Source of the DNA: Rhodobacter capsulatus | GTDB taxonomy: Bacteria > Pseudomonadota > Alphaproteobacteria > Rhodobacterales > Rhodobacteraceae | DNA length: 64,000 nucleotides | Reading direction: 5' to 3' | Assembly (NCBI RefSeq): GCF_003254295.1 | Contig: NZ_QKZO01000008.1 | Coordinates: forward strand, 62,001 to 126,000 | Shown here: piece after piece, positions 16,339 through 24,189 of the stretch | Layout: the number at the start of each line of letters is the position of its first letter | How positions within the stretch are numbered: the first letter of the stretch is position 1 | Translations under genes and position numbers: made by a program | The notes under the pieces: model-generated | Told to the model about the DNA's origin: nothing | Databases searched by the model: none | The model's input: the letters and a program-made list of their open reading frames with translations, nothing else

Positions 16339-17478
16339 ATGACCCGCTATCAAAGTTTCTCTCCGCGGACCGAAATCGTCTTCGGCGACGGGCTGCTGGA
16401 GCGCCTGCAGGCCTATCGCGGCCAGCGCGTCGGCATTGTGACCGATGACTTCATGGCCCGCTCGGGTCCGCTTGATCGCGTTCTGGCGCATCTCGACGGC
16501 TGCACGGTTGAGATCTTCGCCGAAGCCATCCCCGAGCCACCCCTGGCCACCGTTTCCGCAGGTGCCCGCCTGTTCGCCGAATTCCGCCCCGATGTCGTGC
16601 TGGCGCTGGGCGGCGGCTCGCCCATCGACGCGGCGAAAGCCATCCTGGCGGTGGTGCGCGGCATCGACCCCAGCCATCCGATCCGTCTGGTCGCGATCCC
16701 GACGACCAGCGGCACCGGCTCCGAGGTCACCGCCTTCGCGGTGATCTCGGACCCCGCCAACAACCGGAAATTCCCGCTGATTTCCAAGGACCTGATCCCC
16801 GATGTGGCGATCCTTGACCCGGAATTCGTGCGCACCGCGCCGCCGAAAGTGACCGCCGATACCGGCATGGATGTGATCACCCATGCGATCGAGGCGGTGG
16901 TGGCGCGCGGCGCCTCGAACTTCACCGACGCTTTTGCCGAAAAGGCGCTCGAACTGGCTTTTGCAGCGCTGCCCAAGGCTTATGAGAACGGCAACGATCT
17001 GGCCGCCCGCGATGCGATGCATCAGGCCTCGTGCCTTGCGGGCATGGCCTTCACCGAGGCGGGGCTGGGCCTCAACCACGGGCTGGCCCATGCGATCGGC
17101 GGCCGACTGCATCTGGTGCATGGCCGCATCAACGCGGTGCTGCTGCCCCATGTCATCGCCTGGAACGCCGGTCTGTCGGACGACGCGCCCGGCTGCCGCG
17201 AGACCGCGGGCCGCTATGCCCGCATCGCCGCCCGGGTGGGGCTTGACGTGCCGGGCACGCGGGCGGGCGTCGTCGCGCTGATCCGGGCGATCGAGGCGCT
17301 GAATGCGCGCTTCGGCATCCCTTCCTCGCTGCGCGGCCTTGGCGTCGCGATCGAGGACTATCGTCGGGCGATCCCCGACCTTGCGGCAGCCGCCTTTGCG
17401 GATGCCTGCACCGCGGGAAACCCGCGCCGTCCCGCGCTGGCAGATCTGGAAATGCTGCTGGACCGGGCCGGGGGCTGA
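16339..17478 (+). CDS. pduQ: Iron-dependent alcohol dehydrogenase, PduQ-like
   Basis: The 379-residue protein shows group III ADH features: LALGGGSPIDAAKA (NAD-binding), PTTSGTGSEVT, DTGMDVITHAIEA and GLNHGLAHAIGG, LVHGRINAVLLPH with the iron-binding His residues. It reduces propionaldehyde to 1-propanol and regenerates NAD+ for PduP within the compartment. ATG 16339 follows ACAGG. No extra N-terminal targeting helix is visible; the start MTRYQSFSPRTEIVFG is that of the core family. Confidence 0.8.
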   Translation: MTRYQSFSPRTEIVFGDGLLERLQAYRGQRVGIVTDDFMARSGPLDRVLAHLDGCTVEIFAEAIPEPPLATVSAGARLFAEFRPDVVLALGGGSPIDAAKAILAVVRGIDPSHPIRLVAIPTTSGTGSEVTAFAVISDPANNRKFPLISKDLIPDVAILDPEFVRTAPPKVTADTGMDVITHAIEAVVARGASNFTDAFAEKALELAFAALPKAYENGNDLAARDAMHQASCLAGMAFTEAGLGLNHGLAHAIGGRLHLVHGRINAVLLPHVIAWNAGLSDDAPGCRETAGRYARIAARVGLDVPGTRAGVVALIRAIEALNARFGIPSSLRGLGVAIEDYRRAIPDLAAAAFADACTAGNPRRPALADLEMLLDRAGG

Positions 17479-17567
17479 GCAGGGGGGCAGACTGGCAAAG
17501 CAGCACGAAGATACCCGTTTCCCCAATCGAACCAACATCTTGAACGCCGGAAGGCAAGGAGAAAGTC

Positions 17568-17852
17568 ATGCAACAGGAAGCTCTCGGAATGGTCGAGACC
17601 AAAGGTCTGGTCGCCGCGATCGAAGCCGCCGATGCGATGGTCAAATCGGCCAATGTCACCATGGTCGGCTATGAAAAGATCGGCTCGGGTCTGGTCACCG
17701 TGATGGTGCGCGGCGACGTCGGCGCGGTCAAGGCCGCCACCGATGCCGGGGCCGTGGCCGCCGAAAAGGTCGGCTCGGTCGTCTCGGTCCATGTGATCCC
17801 GCGCCCGCACACCGAAGTCGAAAAAATCCTGCCGGCGCCGAAAGCCGTCTGA
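17568..17852 (+). CDS. pduA: Microcompartment shell hexamer protein (BMC-H, PduA/PduJ type)
   Basis: The 94-residue protein is a single canonical BMC domain: [40 protein letters not shown] and [15 protein letters not shown], ending in the [12 protein letters not shown] tail typical of PduA/EutM. It forms hexamers that tile the shell facets; the central pore would pass propanediol. The ribosome site AAGGAGAAAG is strong, in line with the abundance of this component. Confidence 0.93.
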   Translation: MQQEALGMVETKGLVAAIEAADAMVKSANVTMVGYEKIGSGLVTVMVRGDVGAVKAATDAGAVAAEKVGSVVSVHVIPRPHTEVEKILPAPKAV

Positions 17853-17880
17853 GCCCTGATCGCGAAAAGGAGGATCGACG

Positions 17881-18705
17881 ATGAAAGACGATCTTGTCGA
17901 AAAACTGATGGACGAGGTGATGCGGAAGATGGGCTCTGCCCCCGCCGCCGAAGCCCCCGCCGCCGCCGAAAAGCCTGCCGAAAAGCCCGCCGCGAAAGCC
18001 GCGCCGAAGGCCTGCAACCTGACCGAATTCGTCGGCACGGCGATCGGCCACACCGTGGGCCTTGTGATCGCGAACGTCGATCCGCTGCTGCATGAAAAGA
18101 TGAACATCGACCGGAAATACCGTTCGATCGGCATCGTCGGCGCGCGCACCGGGGCCGGGCCGCATATCTTCGCCGCCGACGAGGCGGTGAAGGCGACCAA
18201 CAGCGAAGTGGTGCTGATCGAACTGCCGCGCGACACCGAGGGCGGCGGCGGGCACGGCTCGCTGATCCTGTTCGGCGCCGAGGACGTGTCCGACGCCCGC
18301 CGCGCCGTCGAGGTGACGCTCTCGGAGCTCAACCGCACCTTCGGCGATGTCTATGGCACGCCCGCGGGGCATCTGGAGTTCCAATATACCGCCCGCGCCA
18401 GCCACGCGCTGCACAAGGCCTTCGGGGCGCCGCTGGGCCAGGCCTTCGGCATCACCGTCGGCAGCCCCGCCGCCATCGGCGTGCTGATGGCCGATACCGC
18501 CGCCAAGGCCGCGACGGTTGTGCCGGTGGGCTATGCCTCGCCCGGCAACGGCGGGACCAGCCACTCGAACGAGGTGATCTTCATGTTCACCGGCGACTCG
18601 GGCGCGGTGCGGCAGTCGATCATCGCGGCGCGGGAGGTGGGCAAGCAGCTGCTCTCCACCCTTGATGGCGCGGAAATCGTCTCCTCGACGAAACCCTACA
18701 TCTGA
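17881..18705 (+). CDS. pduB: Shell trimer protein (BMC-T, PduB type)
   Basis: The 274-residue protein has an amphipathic N-terminal helix DDLVEKLMDEVMRKM, an Ala/Pro/Lys/Glu-rich linker (about residues 19-44), and a tandem BMC fold starting TEFVGTAIGHTVGLVIANVD. The layout matches PduB, whose N-terminal extension anchors the enzyme core to the shell. AGGAGG precedes the start. It is the tandem-domain trimer of this locus. Confidence 0.9.
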   Translation: MKDDLVEKLMDEVMRKMGSAPAAEAPAAAEKPAEKPAAKAAPKACNLTEFVGTAIGHTVGLVIANVDPLLHEKMNIDRKYRSIGIVGARTGAGPHIFAADEAVKATNSEVVLIELPRDTEGGGGHGSLILFGAEDVSDARRAVEVTLSELNRTFGDVYGTPAGHLEFQYTARASHALHKAFGAPLGQAFGITVGSPAAIGVLMADTAAKAATVVPVGYASPGNGGTSHSNEVIFMFTGDSGAVRQSIIAAREVGKQLLSTLDGAEIVSSTKPYI

Positions 18706-18723
18706 GACTGAAAGGACATCGTC

Positions 18724-19263
18724 ATGTCGGAACAAAGCCTTGGGCTGATCGAGACGCTCGGTCTGGCGGCGGCGGTCACGGCCGCGGATGCCGCGGTGAA
18801 ATCGGCCAATGTCACGCTGGTGGGCTACGAATTTGCCAAGGGCGACGGCATGACGGTGGTCAAGCTTCGCGGCGACGTGGGGGCCGTCAAGGCCGCCGTC
18901 GCCGCCGCGGAGATGGCGGCGGGGCGCGTCGGACGGGTCGTTGCGACCCGGGTCATCGCACGTCCCGCCGCCGGACTGATCCGGCTGATCGACAGCGCCG
19001 AGACGGTCGGCTGCGGACGGGCCGGGGCGCAGGATCCCGTCCCCGTGCCGCCGCAGGAGGAGGCGCCCGCCGAGCCGGTGCCGACCCCGCCGGACGCTTC
19101 CCCCTCCGAGGCGTCCGGCGCCGAACCGGCCCCCGAGACCGTGCCCGAGACCGTGCCCGAGACCGTTCCTGAACCTGTGCCCGAACCGGCGCCCGATCCC
19201 ACCCCCGAACCGCCGCCCGTGCCCTATCGGCTGACCCGTCCCAAAGGGCCGAAGGGCCGCTAA
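18724..19263 (+). CDS. BMC-H shell protein with a long Pro/Glu-rich C-terminal tail
   Basis: Residues 1-90 are a canonical BMC-H domain ([46 protein letters not shown]). Residues about 92-165 are a low-complexity tail with one cysteine (Cys97) and tandem PETV/PEPV units, ending in a basic [13 protein letters not shown] segment. Length 179 instead of about 95. PduK-type shell proteins also carry C-terminal extensions, but those end in Cys-rich metal sites, which this lacks. The tail probably extends from the hexamer face and may tether cargo, the cell envelope or nucleic acid. It lies between the PduB- and PduL-type genes. Confidence 0.8.
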   Translation: MSEQSLGLIETLGLAAAVTAADAAVKSANVTLVGYEFAKGDGMTVVKLRGDVGAVKAAVAAAEMAAGRVGRVVATRVIARPAAGLIRLIDSAETVGCGRAGAQDPVPVPPQEEAPAEPVPTPPDASPSEASGAEPAPETVPETVPETVPEPVPEPAPDPTPEPPPVPYRLTRPKGPKGR

Positions 19264-19281
19264 GAGCGAAAGACCCCGATC

Positions 19282-19929
19282 ATGTTCCTGCATTCGCTGA
19301 TCGACCGCATCCTCGCCGAGCTTCTGGCCCAAGGCGCCGCCGCAGCCGAGACTGACCCCGCGCTTGTCCCCGTCGGCGTCTCGAACCGGCATGTTCACCT
19401 GTCGCGGCCCGACATGGATGCGCTTTTCGGCCCCGGATCGAGCCTGACCCGGATGAAGGCGATGAAACAGCCTGGCCAATATGCCGCCACCGAAACCGTC
19501 ACCCTGCGCGGCCCGAAAGGCGAGATCGGCAAGGTCCGGGTGCTGGGGCCCTTGCGCAAGGAAACGCAGATCGAGATCTCGGTCGCCGACGGCTTCACTT
19601 TGGGCATCAAGCCGCCGATGCGGATGTCGGGCAAGCTTGACGGCTCGGCCGGGCTGACCGTCATCGGCCCCGCCGGATCGGTGACGAAAGACAGCGGCGT
19701 CATCGTCGCGCTGCGCCACATCCACATGCGCCCCGAAGATGCCGTGCGGCTGGGGGTGAAGACCGGCGACAGCGTCGATGTCGTCGTTTCCGGCCCGCGC
19801 GGCGGCGTCATGCATCATGTCGCGATCCGCTCTGACGAAGTGTCCGCGACCGAGATGCACATCGACGTCGAGGAGGCCAATGCCTTCGGGTTGACGAATG
19901 ACGCGCTCGTGCGGCTGCGGAAGGTCTGA
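19282..19929 (+). CDS. pduL: Phosphate propanoyltransferase PduL
   Basis: The 215-residue protein has the duplicated PduL beta-barrel with its zinc ligands in VGVSNRHVHLS and VALRHIHM, then HHVAIR, and the conserved RMKAMKQPGQYAA. It converts propionyl-CoA and phosphate to propionyl-phosphate and recycles CoA inside the lumen. An N-terminal amphipathic helix (FLHSLIDRILAELLAQG) before the core is an encapsulation peptide. The product feeds the kinase at 10156-11400. Confidence 0.92.
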   Translation: MFLHSLIDRILAELLAQGAAAAETDPALVPVGVSNRHVHLSRPDMDALFGPGSSLTRMKAMKQPGQYAATETVTLRGPKGEIGKVRVLGPLRKETQIEISVADGFTLGIKPPMRMSGKLDGSAGLTVIGPAGSVTKDSGVIVALRHIHMRPEDAVRLGVKTGDSVDVVVSGPRGGVMHHVAIRSDEVSATEMHIDVEEANAFGLTNDALVRLRKV

Positions 19930-19938
19930 GGGGTCATC

Positions 19939-20775
19939 ATGTCCGGCATCGACGCCATCCTGCACGACTTCGCCGCCCTGGTGCGGCAAGGCGATTGCCT
20001 GCCGCCCGAGGCGCGGGCGCAGGGCCCGCTGCGCGTCGGCGTCGATCTGGGCACGGCGAATCTGGTGCTGGCCGTCGTCGATGCGGCGGGCCGTCCGGTG
20101 GCGGGGCTGTCGCAACGCTCGGGCGGGATCCGCGACGGGATCGTCGTTGATTACCCGGCGACGGTGCGGATGGTGCGGGCGATGAAGGCCGCGCTGGAAA
20201 CCCGGCTGGGCCAGCGCCTGACCCGGGCCGCGACGGCCATCCCCCCCGGCATCCTGCCCGGCAATGCCAAGGCCATCGGCAATGTGATCGAGGCGGCCGA
20301 GTTCGAGCTGGTCGAGATCCTAGACGAGCCGCTGGCCGCCGCGCGGCTGCTGGGCGTGACCGAGGGCGCCGTGGTCGATGTCGGCGGCGGCACCACCGGG
20401 ATTTCGGTGCTGAAGGGCGGCAAGGTGCTGGCCTCGGTCGACGAGGCGACGGGGGGCACCCATATGACGCTGGTTCTGGCCGGGGCGCTGCGGCTCTCGC
20501 TGGCCGATGCCGAGGCGATGAAACTTGATCCCGCGCAGGCGCGCGAGGTGTTTTCGCTGGTCCGTCCGGTGGTGGACAAGATGGCGTCCATCGTCGCGGC
20601 CGTGCTGACCCGTTTTCCCGAGGTCGAAACGGTGCATGTCGTCGGCGGGGCCTGTTCCTTTGCCGATTTCGCCCCGGTCTTTGCCGCGCATCTGGGGCGG
20701 CGGGTGCTGAAACCGGCCGAGCCGCTTCTGGTGACGCCGCTTGGCATCGCGCTTTATCCGCAGGGGGGGCTGTGA
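19939..20775 (+). CDS. eutJ: EutJ-like ASKHA ATPase-domain protein
   Basis: The 278-residue protein has actin/Hsp70-fold motifs: VGVDLGTANLVLAVVD (phosphate 1), VVDVGGGTTGISVL (phosphate 2) and VHVVGGACSFADF (adenosine). EutJ proteins of microcompartment loci are proposed chaperones or enzyme reactivators, without a settled function. The N-terminal GIDAILHDFAALVRQ is helical and may be a targeting peptide. In a B12-free glycyl-radical locus, reactivation of a B12 enzyme cannot be its job. The stop overlaps the next start (TGATG). Confidence 0.8.
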   Translation: MSGIDAILHDFAALVRQGDCLPPEARAQGPLRVGVDLGTANLVLAVVDAAGRPVAGLSQRSGGIRDGIVVDYPATVRMVRAMKAALETRLGQRLTRAATAIPPGILPGNAKAIGNVIEAAEFELVEILDEPLAAARLLGVTEGAVVDVGGGTTGISVLKGGKVLASVDEATGGTHMTLVLAGALRLSLADAEAMKLDPAQAREVFSLVRPVVDKMASIVAAVLTRFPEVETVHVVGGACSFADFAPVFAAHLGRRVLKPAEPLLVTPLGIALYPQGGL

Positions 20776-21476
20776 TGGACCTTGACCGCATCCTGATCGA
20801 CCTGCTGTCCGACCGGATCGTGGCCGAGCTGAGGGCGCGCCGCCGCCGCGGGCTCTTGGTCTTTGGGGCAACCGATCTGGGGCTCGAGGCGGCTCTGCGC
20901 AGCCTCTCCACCCTGGCCAAGGCGGGCTGGAGTTTCGAATGGACCGCCGAGGCCGCGCTGCGCGAGGATCTGGCCGCGCGGCTCGACTGGCCCGAGGCTG
21001 CGGCGCCGGTGAGCCTTGCGCGATCCGCGCTGGTGCTGGTGCCTGCGCTCAGCCTTTCGCTGGCGGCGAAACTGGCGCAGGGGATTGCCGATGATCCGCT
21101 CTCGCAGATCTTGACCGAGGCGCTGGAGCGTGGCCGTCGCATCGTCGCCGCCCGCGATGGCGTCTGCCCCGCGGCGCGGGATCGTCTGGCCCGCGGCCTT
21201 GTGCCCGCGACCGAGGCGCGGCGCGCGCTGATGCGCGACCATCTTGCGGCGCTTGCCGCGCAGGGGGTGGAGCTGGGCTGGGCCGCGAACTTGGCGGCGT
21301 CCGTCGAGGGCGCAGGGGCCGCAAAGCCCCCCGCCACGCGGGACAGCGGCATCTTCGGCGCCCGGGACGCCCGGGCCGTGACCGGCGCCACCCTCCGGCT
21401 GGGCCGGGCCGTCCTGCTGACGCCCGCTGCGCAAGACATTCTTGCCGCCCGCGGCATCGCGATTTCAAGAGGTTAG
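20775..21476 (+). CDS. Microcompartment-associated flavoprotein-family protein
   Basis: The 233-residue protein begins MDLDRILIDLLSDRIVAEL, an amphipathic helix like an encapsulation peptide, followed by a RRRRGLLVFGATD strand-loop typical of PF02441 flavoprotein folds, and ending in LLTPAAQDILAARG. The ATG overlaps the previous TGA. Such proteins recur in ethanolamine and glycyl-radical loci with no assigned reaction; flavin binding is unproven. A redox or cofactor-maintenance role is speculative. GTG 20772 is an alternative start. Confidence 0.6.
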   Translation: MDLDRILIDLLSDRIVAELRARRRRGLLVFGATDLGLEAALRSLSTLAKAGWSFEWTAEAALREDLAARLDWPEAAAPVSLARSALVLVPALSLSLAAKLAQGIADDPLSQILTEALERGRRIVAARDGVCPAARDRLARGLVPATEARRALMRDHLAALAAQGVELGWAANLAASVEGAGAAKPPATRDSGIFGARDARAVTGATLRLGRAVLLTPAAQDILAARGIAISRG

Positions 21477-21484
21477 GAGCGATC

Positions 21485-21766
21485 ATGTATCTGGCAAAAG
21501 TCATCGGCCGTGTCGTCGCCACCACCAAGGATCAAAGCCTGTCGGGGGCGAAACTGCTGATCGTCATCCGCCTTGACGCCCGGCTGCGGACCGAGGGCGA
21601 GACGCAGATCGCCGTCGATACCGTCGGCGCGGGCGATGGCGAGACGGTGATCGTCACCACCGGCAGCGCCGGGCGGCTGGCGGGGATGCTGGGCCAATCG
21701 GTGGTCGACGCCAGTATCGTCGGCATCGTCGATACCGTCGAATGCCACGACCGGGCGGGGGGCTGA
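21485..21766 (+). CDS. pduN: Shell vertex protein (BMC-P, PduN/EutN type)
   Basis: The 93-residue protein opens with MYLAKVIGRVVATTKDQSLSG, contains KLLIVIRLD and VDTVGAGDGETVIVTTGSA, the standard EutN/CcmL pentamer fold, and ends in IVGIVDTVE. Five copies cap each vertex of the icosahedral shell. It is preceded by TTAGGAGCGATC. Confidence 0.93.
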   Translation: MYLAKVIGRVVATTKDQSLSGAKLLIVIRLDARLRTEGETQIAVDTVGAGDGETVIVTTGSAGRLAGMLGQSVVDASIVGIVDTVECHDRAGG

Positions 21767-21769
21767 GCC

Positions 21770-22243
21770 ATGGCGCTGATCGACACGATCCTTTGGACCG
21801 AATTGGCCGCCCGCCGCCCGCTGCGGCTGTGCGACGTCACCCGGATGGCGGCGGTGGCCGAGCTTGAGGCGCGGCGGCTCGGCGTTCCGGTTTGCATCGC
21901 CTTTTGCGACGGCGCGGGCACGGCGCTGCTCTTTCACCGGATGGAGGGGGCGCTGCCCGCCGCGGTCACGCTGGCCCCGGCCAAGGCCTGGACGGCGGCG
22001 GCCTATCGGATGGGCACCGACGCGCTGGGGGCCCTGACCGCCGCGGGCGGCATGCTGGCGGGGCTTGGCCCCGCGGGCGGGCCGATCGTCCCCTTTGGCG
22101 GCGGCCTGCCGATCCGGGCGGGGGCGGCGGTGCTGGGCGCCATCGGCATCAGCGGCGGCAGCGTCGAAGAAGACATGCAGATCGCGCGAAAGGCGATTGC
22201 GGCACATTGGGGCGCGGCCCCGAACGAAGGACAAGGACAATGA
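21770..22243 (+). CDS. GlcG/HbpS-like (DUF336) protein, PduO C-domain type
   Basis: The 157-residue protein has the heme-binding GlcG/HbpS pattern: an early helix region AVAELEARRLGVPVCIAFCD, KAWTAAAYRMGT, and GGLPIRAGAAVLGAIGISGGSVEEDMQIA. In B12-dependent pdu loci this domain is fused to the PduO adenosyltransferase; here it stands alone, as expected for a B12-independent locus. Proposed roles are heme or small-molecule binding. N-terminal ALIDTILWTELAARR could be a short targeting helix. The stop overlaps the pduP start. Confidence 0.7.
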   Translation: MALIDTILWTELAARRPLRLCDVTRMAAVAELEARRLGVPVCIAFCDGAGTALLFHRMEGALPAAVTLAPAKAWTAAAYRMGTDALGALTAAGGMLAGLGPAGGPIVPFGGGLPIRAGAAVLGAIGISGGSVEEDMQIARKAIAAHWGAAPNEGQGQ

Positions 22244-23841
22244 AAGACAGCGATATCGAAGACGCCGTGGCCCGCGTTTTGAGCGGCTACACCGCCCCGA
22301 AAGACGTGCAAGCGACGGTGGCCAAGGCCCTGACGGATCTGGCAAAACCCGGCACGCAGGGCTGTGTCTGGGAGGCCCCGAAGCCCGCCGATCCGATCGA
22401 CGACATCATCGGCGGCATCCTGACGCGCGCGCTGGGCGAAAAAAACTGCTCCTGCTGCAAGGCGGGCAGCTGCACCGCGCCGGCAAACTGCCTCTCGATC
22501 CCCGACGATCAGTCCGAAACCCTGGGCGACGGCATCTTCGCCACGATGGATGCGGCCATCGAGGCCGCGGCCGAGGCGCAGCGGCAATATCTGTTCTGCA
22601 CCATGTCGGCGCGCAAGCGCTTCATCGACGGCATCCGCGAGGTCTTTCTGAACCCCGCGCTGCTGGAGCGGATCTCGCGTCTCGCGGTCGAGCAGACCGG
22701 CATGGGCAATGTCGCGCACAAGATCATCAAGAACCGGCTGGCGGCGGAAAAGACCCCCGGCATCGAAGACCTGACCACCGAGGCGCAAAGCGGCGATGAC
22801 GGGCTGACGCTGGTCGAGCTTTCCGCCTATGGCGTCATCGGGGCGATCACGCCGACGACGAACCCGACCGAGACGATCATCTGCAACGCGATCGGCATGC
22901 TGGCCGCGGGCAATGCGGTGGTCTTCAGCCCCCATCCGCGCGCGCGCGGCGTCAGCCTGCTGGCGATCAAGCTGATCAACCGCAAGCTGGCGGCGCTCGG
23001 CGCGCCTGCGAACCTTGTCGTGACCGTGCAGGCCCCCTCGATCGAGAACACCACTGCGATGATGGCGCATCCGAAGGTGCGGATGCTGGTGGCGACGGGC
23101 GGCCCGGCGATCGTGAAGACGGTGCTGTCCTCGGGCAAGAAGGCGATCGGGGCGGGGGCGGGCAACCCGCCGGTGGTGGTTGACGAAACCGCCGACATTC
23201 CGAAAGCGGCGCAGGACATCGTCAACGGCTGTTCCTTTGACAACAACATGCCCTGCGTGGCGGAAAAGGAACTGATCGCAGTGGCGGAAATCGCCGATTT
23301 CCTGACCGCCGAGCTGGTCCGCAACGGCGCGCATCGGCTGACCGACCCGGTGCAGATCGCCGCGCTGGAGAAGCTCGTGCTGACCGACAAGGGCGGGCCG
23401 CAAACGGGCTGCGTCGGCAAATCGGCGGTCTGGCTGCTCGACAAGATCGGCATCACCGCCGCGCCGGAAACCCGGATCATCCTGATCGAGACCGGCAAGG
23501 ATCACCCCTTCGTTCAGGAAGAGCTGATGATGCCGATCCTGCCGCTGGTGCGGGTGGCATGCGTCGACGAAGCCATTGATCTGGCAGTCGAATTGGAACA
23601 CGGCAACCGCCATACCGCGATCATGCATTCGACCAATGTGCGCAAGCTGACGAAGATGGCGAAGCTGATCCAGACCACGATCTTCGTGAAGAACGGGCCC
23701 TCTTATGCCGGGCTTGGTGTCGGCGGCGAGGGCTATGCCACCTTCACCATTGCCGGGCCGACGGGCGAGGGGCTGACCTCTCCCCGCTCCTTCGCCCGCC
23801 GCCGCAAATGCGTGATGGTCGAAGCGCTGAACGTGCGCTGA
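22240..23841 (+). CDS. pduP: CoA-acylating propionaldehyde dehydrogenase PduP
   Basis: The 533-residue enzyme oxidises propionaldehyde to propionyl-CoA with NAD+. The catalytic thiol is Cys339 in FDNNMPCVAEKE; ITPTTNPTETIICNA and ATGGPAIVKTVLSSGKKAIG are typical AldDH blocks. The N-terminus has two amphipathic helices: residues 3-17 (DSDIEDAVARVLSGY) and 52-65 (PIDDIIGGILTRAL). Between the second helix and the core is a cysteine cluster, Cys70, Cys72, Cys73, Cys78 and Cys84, that is unusual for this enzyme. AAGGACAAGGA precedes the start, which overlaps the upstream stop. Confidence 0.92.
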   Translation: MKDSDIEDAVARVLSGYTAPKDVQATVAKALTDLAKPGTQGCVWEAPKPADPIDDIIGGILTRALGEKNCSCCKAGSCTAPANCLSIPDDQSETLGDGIFATMDAAIEAAAEAQRQYLFCTMSARKRFIDGIREVFLNPALLERISRLAVEQTGMGNVAHKIIKNRLAAEKTPGIEDLTTEAQSGDDGLTLVELSAYGVIGAITPTTNPTETIICNAIGMLAAGNAVVFSPHPRARGVSLLAIKLINRKLAALGAPANLVVTVQAPSIENTTAMMAHPKVRMLVATGGPAIVKTVLSSGKKAIGAGAGNPPVVVDETADIPKAAQDIVNGCSFDNNMPCVAEKELIAVAEIADFLTAELVRNGAHRLTDPVQIAALEKLVLTDKGGPQTGCVGKSAVWLLDKIGITAAPETRIILIETGKDHPFVQEELMMPILPLVRVACVDEAIDLAVELEHGNRHTAIMHSTNVRKLTKMAKLIQTTIFVKNGPSYAGLGVGGEGYATFTIAGPTGEGLTSPRSFARRRKCVMVEALNVR

Positions 23842-23863
23842 GACCCCGAAAAGGACACTTGCC

Positions 23864-24163
23864 ATGCAAATCCGCATCATCAACGCCCCCGCCCCCGATC
23901 TTCTGGAGATGCTCGCCCGCCGCGTCGCGCCGGGGGTGCGCAAATGGATCGAGGAAAACCGGGTCTCGGCGATCGGCTTCGTGCAGGCAAGTGTCCCCGA
24001 CCTTTTCTATTTCGCTGATATCGCGGGCAAATCCGCCCATGTGATGACGGTCGAGCTGTCCGGCACCTGCCCGCAGACGACGACGACGCTGGCCGTGCTG
24101 GGCGAGACTGCCTCGGTCCGCGCCGCGATGGATGCGATTGCCGCGCAGGGCTCCGGCTTCTAG
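23864..24163 (+). CDS. pduU: Permuted BMC-H shell protein, PduU/EutS-like
   Basis: The 99-residue protein begins with an irregular segment (residues 1-33) and then ENRVSAIGFVQASVPDLFYF, ADIAGKSAHVMTVELSGTC and GETASVRAAMDAIAA, the order of a circularly permuted BMC domain. It resembles PduU/EutS but is shorter and divergent, without the usual N-terminal beta-barrel strand motif. It is expected to form hexamers with a capped pore. The TAG stop is natural: no coding pattern follows. Confidence 0.7.
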   Translation: MQIRIINAPAPDLLEMLARRVAPGVRKWIEENRVSAIGFVQASVPDLFYFADIAGKSAHVMTVELSGTCPQTTTTLAVLGETASVRAAMDAIAAQGSGF

Positions 24164-24189
24164 GCCCGCTGCCACGAAAGGAATACCCC

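Noticed and set aside
24161-24163. TAG at the end of the PduU-like gene as a third amber lesion
   Set aside because: The BMC domain is complete and no coding pattern follows in frame, so this is a normal stop; the TAG of the TusA-like gene is likewise normal.
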